Of a DNA stretch of 64,000 nucleotides, positions 7,208 to 17,864 are shown piece after piece (positions within the stretch are counted from its first letter, which is position 1; each line of letters starts with the position of its first letter). The DNA lies in contig NZ_JANIIC010000006.1 of NCBI RefSeq assembly GCF_024519315.1, positions 1 through 64,000 of the forward strand. Reading direction: 5' to 3'. The notes beneath the pieces are model-generated. The model did no database searches. It had not been told where the DNA came from and saw only the letters and a program-made list of their open reading frames with translations. Both the position numbers and the translations under genes were made by a program. The DNA comes from Streptomyces malaysiensis subsp. samsunensis (lineage in GTDB: Bacteria; Actinomycetota; Actinomycetes; Streptomycetales; Streptomycetaceae).

Positions 7208-10200
7208 CCCCGCACCTCCGTTCCGGTCCGCGCCGTGATTCCGGCGCGCCGCCGATAGTCTTCGAGCAGGGCCGTCAGCTCCGGGCCGCGGGGGCGGCGG
7301 CCGGGACGGATGTCGGCGCTCAGCGCCTTCACCTCCTGGATGTGGACATTCGGATCGAGGGCGATGGCGGCCAGTTCATTGGCGGCGTCCCCGCGGGTGT
7401 AGCCATTGGGTCCCCAGTGGTACGGCAGTCCGATCTGATGCACCGTGCGGCCATCGGCCCTGATCGGGGACATCCGCTCGGTGACCAGCACCCGGGCCTC
7501 GATCGCCCCGCGAGCGCTGATCAGCGTGGCCCAGCCGGTGTGCTCCAGACGCCGCTCACCGGCCAGTTCGGGGGAGACCTCGCAGAAGAACTCCGGCTGA
7601 AGCTCGGCCAGGTACGGCGTCCAGCGGCTCATCCCGCCCGCCGTGAAGTGCTCGGTGAGCCGGTAGGTGGTGACCATGTACGGGAACACCTCGCTGCCCG
7701 GTTCGCCCCCGCTGGGGTGGAAGGCGTTGTGCTCATCGGGGATCACCACCCGGACCGGGTTGCGCTGCTGCTCCGGGTAGAGGGGATTGCGCACCGGCGA
7801 GTCCTGCGGTTCGTAGTGCGTCGGCAGCGGGCCGTCCACCAGCCCCGCCGGGGCGTACAGCCAGCCCTTGCCATCGGCCTGCATGATGAACGGATCCACT
7901 CCGCTGAGCGCGTCCGGACCCCGGGCGTCCTCGGGCGGCCGGTAGGAGGGCGCCCGGTCGGGGATGAAGTCCGGGATGTCATGGCCGGTCCACCGCCCCT
8001 GGTCCGCGTCCCACCACACCAGCGCCTTGCGCTCGCTCCACGGCCGGCCGGAGGGGTCGGCCGAGGCGCGGTTGTAGAGGACACGGCGGTTGGCGGGCCA
8101 GGCCCAGGCCCATTCGGCGGCGATCCAGTTCTGCTCGGTGTGCGGTGTGCGGCGGGCGGCCTGGTTGACGCCGTCGGCGTACACCCCGCAGTAGATCCAG
8201 CAGCCGCAGGAGGTGGAACCGTCGTCCTTCAGCTGGGTGTACGCGCTGAGCGGCTCGCCCCGCGCGTCCCGGCCGTTGATCTCGGCCAGGACCGCCTCGG
8301 CGCTGGGCTCGGCGTGCGGCCCCTCGGTGGGGTAGGACCAGGCCAGATCCTGGACGGCCCGGTCCATGGGGTCGGTGGAGTCCTTCAGCCGCTCCTTGAT
8401 CCGCCGCCCCAGGTGGTACATGAACCACAGATCGCTGCGTGCGTCGCCGTCCGGCTCCTTGGCGGCGAAATGCCACTGGAGCATGCGGTTGGTGTTGGTG
8501 AAGGAGCCGGACTTCTCGGTGTGGGCGGCGGCGGGGAAGAAGAACACCTCGGTGGCGATGTCCTCGGTGCGCAGCTCGCCGGTCTCGATCTCCGGCCCGT
8601 CCTGCCACCAGGTGGCGGACTCGATGAGGGAGAAGTCACGGACCACCAGCCAGTCCAGGTTGGCCATGCCCAGCCGCTGCATCTTGGTGTTGGCCGAGCC
8701 CACGGCGGGGTTCTCACCCATAAGGAAGTAGCCCTTGCAGACTCCGTCCAGCATCTCCTTCACGGTGTGGTACGTGCTGTGGGAGCCGGTCAGCCGGGGC
8801 AGATGGCCGAAGCAGTAGTCGTTGTCCGCGCGCGCGGCGTCGCCGAAGTACGCCTTGAGCAGGCTGACGACATAGGAGCGCATCTCGCCCCAGAACCCCT
8901 TCTCGGTCTTTATGGCCTCGATGAAGGTGTCCAGGCCCTGATGCGCGTGGGCGTGCGGCATCGGGATGTAGCCGGGGAGCACGTTGAACAGCGTCGGGAT
9001 GTCGCTGGAGCCCTGGATGCTGGCGTGGCCGCGCAGCGCCTGGATGCCGCCGCCGGGGCGGCCGATGTTGCCGAGCAGCAGCTGGAGGATGCTCGCGGTG
9101 CGGATGTACTGCGAGCCGACCGTGTGCTGGGTCCAGCCGACGGCGTACACGAACTCCGAAGTGCGGTCCGGGCCGGAGTTCTCCACCAGCGCGCGGCACA
9201 CCTCGAGGAAGGTGTCCTGGGGAATCCCGCAGGTCCTCTCGACCATCTCGGGTGTGTAGCGGGCGAAGTGGCGCTTGAGGACCTGATAGACGCAGCGCGG
9301 ATGCTTCAGGGTGCGGTCGGTGGAGACCTTCGGGGGGACGGGCGCGCCGCCGGAGCCATGGGATTCGGAGACGGCGGCGGCCGAGAGGGACGCGCCATGG
9401 TGGGTGCGCTCGTCGTACAGCTCGTCGGCCGCGCCCTGTGGCGCCTGGACCTGTGCGCCCTCATAGCCCCAGGTGGAGACGTCGTAGTGGCCGGTCTCCG
9501 GGTTCAGACCGGAGAAGACCCCCGCCAGGTCCTCGGTGTCCTCGAAATCCTCGCCGACGATGGTCGAGGCGTTGGTGTACTCCAGGACGTAGTCGCGGAA
9601 GTCGTGGCCGCCGGTCAGGACGTGGTTGATGATGCCGCCGAGGAAGGCGATGTCGGTGCCGGCCCGGATCGGCACGTACAGATCGGCCAGCGCGCTGGTG
9701 CGGCTGAACCGCGGATCGACATGGATGACCTTCGCACCGCGCGCCTTGGCCTCCATCACCCACTGGAAGCCCACCGGATGGGCCTCGGCGAAGTTGGAGC
9801 CCTCGATCACGATGCAGTCCGCGTTCTGGAGGTCCTGGAGAAAGGTGGTGGCGCCACCGCGGCCGAAGGAGGTGCCGAGCCCGGCGACCGTGGCGGAGTG
9901 GCAGACCCGGGCCTGGTTCTCCACCTGGATCACCCCGAGCCCGGTCCACAACTTCTTGATGAGGTAGTTCTCCTCGTTGTCCAGGGTGGCGCCGCCGAGG
10001 CTGGCGATCCCCAGGGTGCGGTTGACGCTCACCCCGTCCTGTTCCCACCGCCAGCTCTCACGGCGGGTGCGGATCACCCGGTCGACGACCATGTCCAGCG
10101 CGGTGTCCAGGTCCAGCCGCTCCCAGTCGGTGCCGTACGGGCGGCGGTAGAGCACCTCGTGGCGCCGGGACTCGCCGGTGGTCAGCTGGAGGGACGCCGA

Positions 10201-10467
10201 CCCCTTGGGGCACAGCCGGCCGCGGCTGACCGGTGAGTCGGGGTCGCCCTCGATCTGCACCACCCGGCCGTCCTTCACATAGACGTTCTGGGCACACCCC
10301 ACCGCGCAGTAGGGGCACACCGACTTGACCACCTTGTCGGCCGTTTCGGTGCGGGGGCGCAGCTCACGGGTGGTGGCCGAGGTGGCGGCCGCGCCCCGGC
10401 CGAGCGGGTCGCCGCCGGTCAGCTGCCGGTAGACAGGCCATTCCTGGATCCATGTGCGTACGCCCAT
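7204..10467 (-). CDS. Formate dehydrogenase catalytic (alpha) subunit, molybdopterin type
   Basis: The protein is 1087 aa. The start at 10467 is favoured by a GGAAGGACGG site just upstream; the longer in-frame start at 10530 lacks this. C51, C54, C58 and C86 form the N-terminal [4Fe-4S] site. The motif ARVCHSATVAG places a cysteine at residue 189, where this family carries Cys or selenocysteine at molybdenum, so this is a Cys enzyme. The expected molybdopterin-dinucleotide segments follow, including NFAEAHPVGFQW and a C-terminal dinucleotide-binding domain. No twin-arginine motif is visible at the N-terminus, so a cytoplasmic orientation is likely. It oxidises formate to CO2. The gene leads a translationally coupled operon with the two smaller subunits. 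Confidence -1.
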   Translation of the reverse strand: MGVRTWIQEWPVYRQLTGGDPLGRGAAATSATTRELRPRTETADKVVKSVCPYCAVGCAQNVYVKDGRVVQIEGDPDSPVSRGRLCPKGSASLQLTTGESRRHEVLYRRPYGTDWERLDLDTALDMVVDRVIRTRRESWRWEQDGVSVNRTLGIASLGGATLDNEENYLIKKLWTGLGVIQVENQARVCHSATVAGLGTSFGRGGATTFLQDLQNADCIVIEGSNFAEAHPVGFQWVMEAKARGAKVIHVDPRFSRTSALADLYVPIRAGTDIAFLGGIINHVLTGGHDFRDYVLEYTNASTIVGEDFEDTEDLAGVFSGLNPETGHYDVSTWGYEGAQVQAPQGAADELYDERTHHGASLSAAAVSESHGSGGAPVPPKVSTDRTLKHPRCVYQVLKRHFARYTPEMVERTCGIPQDTFLEVCRALVENSGPDRTSEFVYAVGWTQHTVGSQYIRTASILQLLLGNIGRPGGGIQALRGHASIQGSSDIPTLFNVLPGYIPMPHAHAHQGLDTFIEAIKTEKGFWGEMRSYVVSLLKAYFGDAARADNDYCFGHLPRLTGSHSTYHTVKEMLDGVCKGYFLMGENPAVGSANTKMQRLGMANLDWLVVRDFSLIESATWWQDGPEIETGELRTEDIATEVFFFPAAAHTEKSGSFTNTNRMLQWHFAAKEPDGDARSDLWFMYHLGRRIKERLKDSTDPMDRAVQDLAWSYPTEGPHAEPSAEAVLAEINGRDARGEPLSAYTQLKDDGSTSCGCWIYCGVYADGVNQAARRTPHTEQNWIAAEWAWAWPANRRVLYNRASADPSGRPWSERKALVWWDADQGRWTGHDIPDFIPDRAPSYRPPEDARGPDALSGVDPFIMQADGKGWLYAPAGLVDGPLPTHYEPQDSPVRNPLYPEQQRNPVRVVIPDEHNAFHPSGGEPGSEVFPYMVTTYRLTEHFTAGGMSRWTPYLAELQPEFFCEVSPELAGERRLEHTGWATLISARGAIEARVLVTERMSPIRADGRTVHQIGLPYHWGPNGYTRGDAANELAAIALDPNVHIQEVKALSADIRPGRRPRGPELTALLEDYRRRAGITARTGTEVRG

Positions 10468-10528
10468 CGCCCGTCCTTCCATGCCGTTCGGCCCCGCCCT
10501 GGCTCCTGCGTGTGGTCGGATACGGCGC

Positions 10529-11260
10529 ATGGGTTCCCGTCGCGATGCTTTTCACACCCCCTCCGCATCCGGATGCGCCGAATCACCCGTCGTGGGGGTG
10601 GACGCCTGCCGCACCGGCTGGGTGGCCGTCGCCCTGGACGAGGAGGGCCGCTTCGCCGTGGCCGACACCGCCGGCGGGCTGGGCGAACTGCTCGGCCGGA
10701 TTCCGGACGCCGCCGTGGTCGCGGTCGATATGCCGCTGGGGCTGCTGGCGGAAGGATGGCGTGAGGCGGACGGCCTGGCCGTCGCGAAGGTGGCCCCGCA
10801 CCGCTCCCGGGTCTTCTCCGTGCCGCCGCGCGGGGTCTGGGAGGCGGACGACTACGCCGGGGCCAATATCCGTTGCCGGGAGCTGACCGGTCAGGGGCTG
10901 AGCCGTCAGTCCTGGGGGCTGGCGGCCAAGCTGCGCGAGGCCAACGCATGCCGCGATGGCGGCGACCACCGGCTGTACGAGGTCCATCCCGAGGTCTCCT
11001 TCGCCGCCATCGACGAGGGGCGGCCCGTGGCCTGGAGCAAGAAGAGCTGGAACGGCCAGGCCGTGCGCCGCCGGTTGCTGGAGGGCCAGGGCATCGTTCT
11101 GCCCGACGACCTCGGACCGGCCGGGCGGGTGCCGCCCGACGACGTACTGGACGCCGCGGCGGCGGCCTGGAGCGCCCGGCGCATCGCGCTGGGGACCGCC
11201 CGGAGCCTGCCCGACCCGCCGCAGAAGGCGGCCGGGCTGCCCGTCGCGATCTGGTACTGA
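10529..11260 (+). CDS. DUF429 family protein, predicted RNase H-fold nuclease
   Basis: The protein is 243 aa from an ATG at 10529; an earlier in-frame start at 10454 would overlap the divergent formate dehydrogenase gene and is less likely. Hallmarks of DUF429 are VGVDACRTGWV near the start, AVDMPLGL about 45 residues later, and the segment YEVHPEVSFAA in the second half. The three acidic positions fit the metal site of an RNase H-like fold. The family's substrate is not established to my knowledge. The gene ends at a strong hairpin shared with the convergent cell-wall hydrolase gene. There is no operon partner. Confidence -1.
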   Translation: MGSRRDAFHTPSASGCAESPVVGVDACRTGWVAVALDEEGRFAVADTAGGLGELLGRIPDAAVVAVDMPLGLLAEGWREADGLAVAKVAPHRSRVFSVPPRGVWEADDYAGANIRCRELTGQGLSRQSWGLAAKLREANACRDGGDHRLYEVHPEVSFAAIDEGRPVAWSKKSWNGQAVRRRLLEGQGIVLPDDLGPAGRVPPDDVLDAAAAAWSARRIALGTARSLPDPPQKAAGLPVAIWY

Positions 11261-11282
11261 CGGATGCCCCCGCACGGATGGC

Positions 11283-11318
11283 GGGAGGCCGCCCGAGCCG
11301 TGCCTCGGGCGGCCTCCC
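11283..11318. terminator. Strong bidirectional terminator hairpin
   Basis: A perfect 15-bp inverted repeat (11283-11297 and 11304-11318) with a 6-base loop lies between the convergent DUF429 and cell-wall hydrolase genes. Confidence -1.
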
Positions 11319-11374
11319 CTTCCCCCACCCCTCGGAGATGGACCGTGTGGACGCCAGGCGTCCGGTGTGAGCTG

Positions 11375-14070
<2,696 letters not shown>

Positions 14071-14904
14071 GTGGCGACCGTTGTCGAGCTGACTTCCTAT
14101 CCCGTCAAGGGATGCGCGGGTGTTCCCGTGTCCGAGACGCTGCTCACGGAGGCCGGTCTGCGGCACGACCGCAGCTTCATGGTCATCGGCGAGGACGGGG
14201 CGTGCCGGACTCAGCGGCGGGATCCCCGGCTCGCGGTCATCCGCCCCGCCATCGACACCGACGGCGAACGGCTCACCCTCTCTGCCCCCGGTGAGGGCGA
14301 AGTGGCCATCGACGTCGACACCACATCCGCCCGGCGCGAGGTCAAGGTGTTCGACAACCCCTACCTCGGCATCGACCAGGGCGAGGACGTCGCGAGGTGG
14401 CTTTCGCGGACACTGGGCGCGCCGAGCAGGCTGGTACGGGTGCCGCCGGAACACCACCGGGTGACCGAAGGATGGATCCCCGGCACCTGTGGCTACGCCG
14501 ACAGTGGCGCGGTGCACCTCGTCTCCAGGGCCAGCCTGGACGGGCTGAACCAGCGGATCGCCGAGGCCGGTGGCGTGGCGCTGCCGATGAGCCGCTTCCG
14601 CCCCGGCATCGTGCTCGGCGGATGGCATGAACCCCATCGGGAGGACCGGGTCCGCAGGATCGCCATCGGCGGTGTCGAGCTGGGCTTCGCGAAACACACC
14701 GCCCGATGTGCCGTGCCGACGGTCGACCAGAGCAGGGGTGTGAAGACGGGCCCGGAGCCCCTGCGCACCCTGGCCGGCTACCGGCGCGGCCCCGGCGGCG
14801 CCACCCTGTTCGGCTGCCAGTTCTCCGTGACCCGCACCGGAAAACTCGCCGTGGGCGATGAGGTGTCCGTCATCGAGTGGGACGGGCCGCCGCCGGGGGA
14901 GTGA
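14071..14904 (+). CDS. MOSC domain protein
   Basis: The protein is 277 aa from a GTG at 14071, preceded by GGGATAAGG. Residues 1-115 are the beta-barrel N-terminal MOSC domain, starting with ELTSYPVKGC. Residues about 125-270 form the MOSC domain proper, with KHTARCAVPTVDQ containing the conserved cysteine. Proteins of this two-domain type (as in mARC, YcbX and the C-terminus of molybdenum-cofactor sulfurase) bind molybdenum cofactor and can reduce N-hydroxylated compounds. The size fits a stand-alone YcbX-like enzyme without an added ferredoxin domain. It is not operonic with the formate dehydrogenase, the other molybdoenzyme in the window. Confidence -1.
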   Translation: MATVVELTSYPVKGCAGVPVSETLLTEAGLRHDRSFMVIGEDGACRTQRRDPRLAVIRPAIDTDGERLTLSAPGEGEVAIDVDTTSARREVKVFDNPYLGIDQGEDVARWLSRTLGAPSRLVRVPPEHHRVTEGWIPGTCGYADSGAVHLVSRASLDGLNQRIAEAGGVALPMSRFRPGIVLGGWHEPHREDRVRRIAIGGVELGFAKHTARCAVPTVDQSRGVKTGPEPLRTLAGYRRGPGGATLFGCQFSVTRTGKLAVGDEVSVIEWDGPPPGE

Positions 14905-14910
14905 CCGCGC

Positions 14911-15321
14911 TCAGACCGACGCCAGCACCTTGGCGAAGCTGTCCAGGAGCCGGTTGGCGCCCTCCTCGGCCTGGGCGCACTGCTCCCGCGGCGGGGCCGG
15001 CTGCCGGAGCACCACCCGGGTCCGGCCGTCGCCCAGCTCGGCGAGGGTGGCCGTCATCTCCATGGCCCCCTGTGGCAGGTCCAGGGTCCACACCAGCCGC
15101 TCCTGGCCGACCACCTCGCGGTAGACGCCGCGCATCGGCATCTCGCCCCCGGGCGTGGCGACGGTCGCCTTCCAGGCGCCACCCGGCCGGACGTCGAGGG
15201 CGACGGATTCGGGCGCGGCGCCGAACCAGCGGGCGAAGTACTCCGGTTCGGTCCACACCCGCCACACCGTCTCGCGCGGCGCGTCCAGGTCCCGGGTGAT
15301 GGTGATCTCGGTGGTGCTCAT
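14911..15321 (-). CDS. SRPBCC (AHSA1-like) family protein
   Basis: The protein is 136 aa from an ATG at 15321. It shows the typical pattern of the family: ITRDLDAPRETVWRVWTEPEYFARWFG at the start in pieces, a Gly-Gly-x-Trp turn about 20 residues later, and a C-terminal helix ending FAKVLASV. This hydrophobic-pocket fold is related to the Aha1 C-terminal domain. In actinobacteria such genes often accompany an ArsR regulator, but none is present here. It converges with the MOSC gene, leaving only six bases between the stops. Ligand and role are unknown. Confidence -1.
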   Translation of the reverse strand: MSTTEITITRDLDAPRETVWRVWTEPEYFARWFGAAPESVALDVRPGGAWKATVATPGGEMPMRGVYREVVGQERLVWTLDLPQGAMEMTATLAELGDGRTRVVLRQPAPPREQCAQAEEGANRLLDSFAKVLASV

Positions 15322-15392
15322 GGTGGCTCCTCGCTGCGCGGGAAGGTGTTGCCACCCGTTGTCACCCATCAGACCGGCGCGCCGCGCGAAAC

Positions 15393-15596
15393 TCATCGGT
15401 TCGCGCTCAGCAGACTTCCGTCCGCGCGGCCGATCCAGTGCCGGCGCGGCATATCGAGGACCACCGACACATCGCGGGCGGTGGTGCCGGGCGGCTTCGC
15501 CAGATCGAGGGTGAGCGGATCGGCCAGGCCGTCCTCGTCCCGGAACACCCCGTGGTGGATCACCGAGGAGGTGCCCGCCACGATCGAGCCATGGCG
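15393..15596 (-). pseudogene. C-terminal remnant of an unrecognised gene
   Basis: About 67 residues ending at a stop at 15393 read like real protein, with balanced charge and segments such as HGSIVAGTSSVIHHGVF and ARDVSVVLDMPRRHW. Upstream the same frame turns into Arg/Ala/Pro-rich shadow translation of the plus-strand M20 remnant. No start or full domain is present. The parent family is not recognised. Confidence -1.
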
Positions 15597-15639
15597 CGCC
15601 GAGGGACGCCGGGCCGCGCGTGGGGCCACTTCCTGGATG

Positions 15640-15978
15640 GCCCAGGGGCCGCCTGCGCTCCGCCGGAATCGGCTGGACCCGTTCGCGGGCGCGAGCGCCG
15701 TCCACGCGCTGGCCGAGGCCGTTCCGCAGATCACCGCGCTCAACGCCCCGGAGCGCGGGACCACGGTGAACGTGGGGCTGATCAGCGGCGGCACGGGGCG
15801 CAATGTGATCGCCGCACGGGCGAGCTGCGGGATCGGCATCCGGATCGCCGAACCGGAGGAGATGAAGCGGATCGACGCCGCGCCGCACGCCCTGGCCCCC
15901 TCCGACCGGCGGGTGCGGCTGACCGTCACCGCGCTGGCCGTCGGTCTGCTGCGGGCGCTGGCTGCGGACGCTTCCTAG
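15640..15978 (+). pseudogene. M20 peptidase (carboxypeptidase G2-like) remnant
   Basis: The translation contains AVPQITALNAPERGTTVNVG and then SGGTGRNVIAARASC, the characteristic dimerisation-domain core of M20 family peptidases. The metal-binding N-terminal half is absent, and the C-terminal catalytic portion is cut to a short Leu/Ala-rich end. No start codon or ribosome site is evident. It lies head-to-head with another gene remnant, so this 600-bp stretch is a graveyard, probably left by deletion or transposition. Confidence -1.
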
Positions 15979-16043
15979 CGGGGGATCCGGTATCGGCAGG
16001 GACGCCGACGGCCGGCCGGCCGTCGGCGTCGTACGGGCACATC

Positions 16044-16280
16044 TCAGCAGACGAGGAAGTCGGCCTCGCCCGCCTTGGCGCCCTGGATGAACGCCATGAT
16101 CTCGGTGCGGGTGTAGATCAGCGCCGGACCGTCCGGATCGGTCGACTGACGGATCGCGACCCGTCCGTCGTCCAGCTTCATGGCTTCGACGCAATTGCCG
16201 CCGTTGCCACCGCTCCACGGCTTCTGCCAGCCCTCGCTGCCGAGGTCGCTCGCGCGCATGCCGTTGTGAATGCGATCCAT
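16044..16280 (-). CDS. DUF397 family protein
   Basis: The protein is 78 aa. It has the DUF397 pattern: a Trp-x-Lys-x-x-x-Ser segment (GWQKPWSGGNGGNCVE), then VAIRQSTDPDGPAL, and a C-terminal FIQGAKAGEADFL. The gene starts five bases after the stop of the XRE regulator upstream, so the two are one transcription unit. In Streptomyces such small proteins nearly always accompany an XRE regulator. The pair behaves like a toxin-antitoxin or regulatory switch (BldB/WhiJ-type), with the DUF397 protein modulating the DNA-binding partner. Confidence -1.
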   Translation of the reverse strand: MDRIHNGMRASDLGSEGWQKPWSGGNGGNCVEAMKLDDGRVAIRQSTDPDGPALIYTRTEIMAFIQGAKAGEADFLVC

Positions 16281-16285
16281 TCCGA

Positions 16286-17146
16286 TCAGAGCTCCTTGCG
16301 GAAATCCCGGAGGATTTCCTTCGTGCGTCGTGCGGTTGCCGCCTGGGCCGCCATGCGGTCCATGGCCTCCAGATGGGAGGCCACCTCGATGCGCTCATCC
16401 AGGTAGACGGCGCCGGTCAGGTACTCGACGTAGACCATGTCCGGCAGTTCGGGAACAGCGAAACGGAAGAGGACGAAGGGCCCATAGGTGCCCGGATGGT
16501 GTCCGGTGGAGAACTCCGAGATCTGAAGGGTGATGTGCGGCATCTCGACCGACTCCAGCAGCTGGTCGATCTGGCGGCGCATCACCGCCGCCGAGCCCAC
16601 CTGCCGGCGCAGCACCGTCTCGTCCATCACCACCCACAGACGGGGCGGGTCCCGCCGGGTGAGCAGTGTCTGCCGCTCCATGCGCAGCGCCACATGGCGC
16701 TCCGCCTGCCGGGTGCCGGACTGGCCGACCGCACCGGTCTGCATGACCGCGCGGGCGTAGTCCTCGGTCTGGAGCAGTCCGGGCACGAAATGCGGCTCGT
16801 ACGCCCGGATCATCTCGGCCGCGCCCTCCAGGCTGACGTGGACGCTGAACCAGTCCGGGAGTATGTCGTGGAACCGCTGCCACCAGCCCGGCTTGTTGGC
16901 CTCCTCGGTCAGGGTGATGAATGAGTCCAGCTCCTCACCGGTGATCCCATAGGCGTCCAGCAGCATCTGGACATACGGAACCTTCAGCGCGACCTCGGCG
17001 GTCTCCATGCGGCGGACCGTGGCGGGCGCCACCCGCAACACTCTCGCCGCCTCGTCCCGCTTGAACCCCGCCTTCTCCCGCAGATCCTGGAGCCTCTTGC
17101 CGAGGACGACCTGACCCACGGTCGGGGCCGACCGCGGTTCGCTCAC
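16286..17146 (-). CDS. XRE-family regulator with DUF5753 domain
   Basis: The protein is 286 aa from a GTG at 17146 with AGGGAGGGATT before it. Residues about 12-70 form an XRE-type helix-turn-helix (GKRLQDLREKAGFKRDEAARV, then VAPATVRRMETA). The rest, about 95-275, is a DUF5753 domain beginning with the characteristic YEPHFVPGLLQTEDYA motif. It is a WhiJ-like DNA-binding protein working with the DUF397 protein encoded directly after it. The 200 bp upstream, shared with the divergent hypothetical at 17359, is the likely operator region. Confidence -1.
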   Translation of the reverse strand: MSEPRSAPTVGQVVLGKRLQDLREKAGFKRDEAARVLRVAPATVRRMETAEVALKVPYVQMLLDAYGITGEELDSFITLTEEANKPGWWQRFHDILPDWFSVHVSLEGAAEMIRAYEPHFVPGLLQTEDYARAVMQTGAVGQSGTRQAERHVALRMERQTLLTRRDPPRLWVVMDETVLRRQVGSAAVMRRQIDQLLESVEMPHITLQISEFSTGHHPGTYGPFVLFRFAVPELPDMVYVEYLTGAVYLDERIEVASHLEAMDRMAAQAATARRTKEILRDFRKEL

Positions 17147-17358
17147 CTGAATCCCTCCCTGACCTCCCCAACGCTGCTGAGCGCAGTGTGCCATGGCCAG
17201 TGCGGAACGGACACATTGCACTTACAACTCTGCACTTTTCAGAGTGCCCCTTGCCAAGTGTGCGTGGCGGTGCGCATAGTTGCGTCATGATCCCGTTACC
17301 GCGTTCTGCCGCGGCGACCGCAGGCGCAAGCGGCCCGACTCTTGTGAAGTGCCCCTAG

Positions 17359-17829
17359 ATGACGTACGCCTTCGCCGGTGCGCTGACCGGCCTCGTCCGC
17401 GGCCGGTTCGGCCGGCATGGATTCCGCCCGGCGCCTGGCCGCCACCGCCTTCAACTGCCACCGGCACTGCGGACGGAGCGGGCCTACGACGCGGTGGGGA
17501 TCGCCGAGCGGCACGGTCCCGGGGTGATGGCGCTGCTGCCCCGGGCGGGATGTGTCCTCGCCGGGGCCGGGCACTGGTGGTGGATCGTGCCGCCCCAGTC
17601 GGACGTCGGGGTCAGCTGGCCCGCACCGGCCGTCTACGCGGTCGGCGCCATGGTGACCGGCCCGCCCGGGCGGCGGACCGGACCCGCGGGGGCGGAGGAG
17701 CCCGGTGTGGTGCACTGGCCGGGCGACGAAGAGCCGTACACCCACCCCCTGTTGCTGCATATCGCGGTCTGCGCGGCGGCCGGGGTCTCCCCGGCCTGGC
17801 CGTGCGACGAGCGGCTGCCGCGCTCATGA
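17359..17829 (+). CDS. Conserved Streptomyces hypothetical protein
   Basis: The protein is 156 aa from an ATG at 17359, which directly follows an in-frame TAG. The N-terminus is basic. The central part has LLPRAGCVLAGAGHWWWIVPP, and the end is hydrophobic with two cysteines (HIAVCAAAGVSPAWPCDERL). I recall similar short Streptomyces proteins with a WWWIVP core, but not a function. No signal peptide, membrane helix or catalytic motif is clear. The gene diverges from the XRE/DUF397 pair and may belong to the same locus. Confidence -1.
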   Translation: MTYAFAGALTGLVRGRFGRHGFRPAPGRHRLQLPPALRTERAYDAVGIAERHGPGVMALLPRAGCVLAGAGHWWWIVPPQSDVGVSWPAPAVYAVGAMVTGPPGRRTGPAGAEEPGVVHWPGDEEPYTHPLLLHIAVCAAAGVSPAWPCDERLPRS

Positions 17830-17864
17830 CCCCGGCCGGGCACGCCATCGGTACCTCGGGCCGG

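Noticed and set aside
9890-9910. Selenocysteine at the formate dehydrogenase active site
   Set aside because: The codon is an ordinary cysteine codon in an uninterrupted frame.
10454-10528. Longer DUF429 start overlapping the divergent formate dehydrogenase gene
   Set aside because: It would overlap the strong start of the neighbouring gene, and the extra residues are not protein-like.
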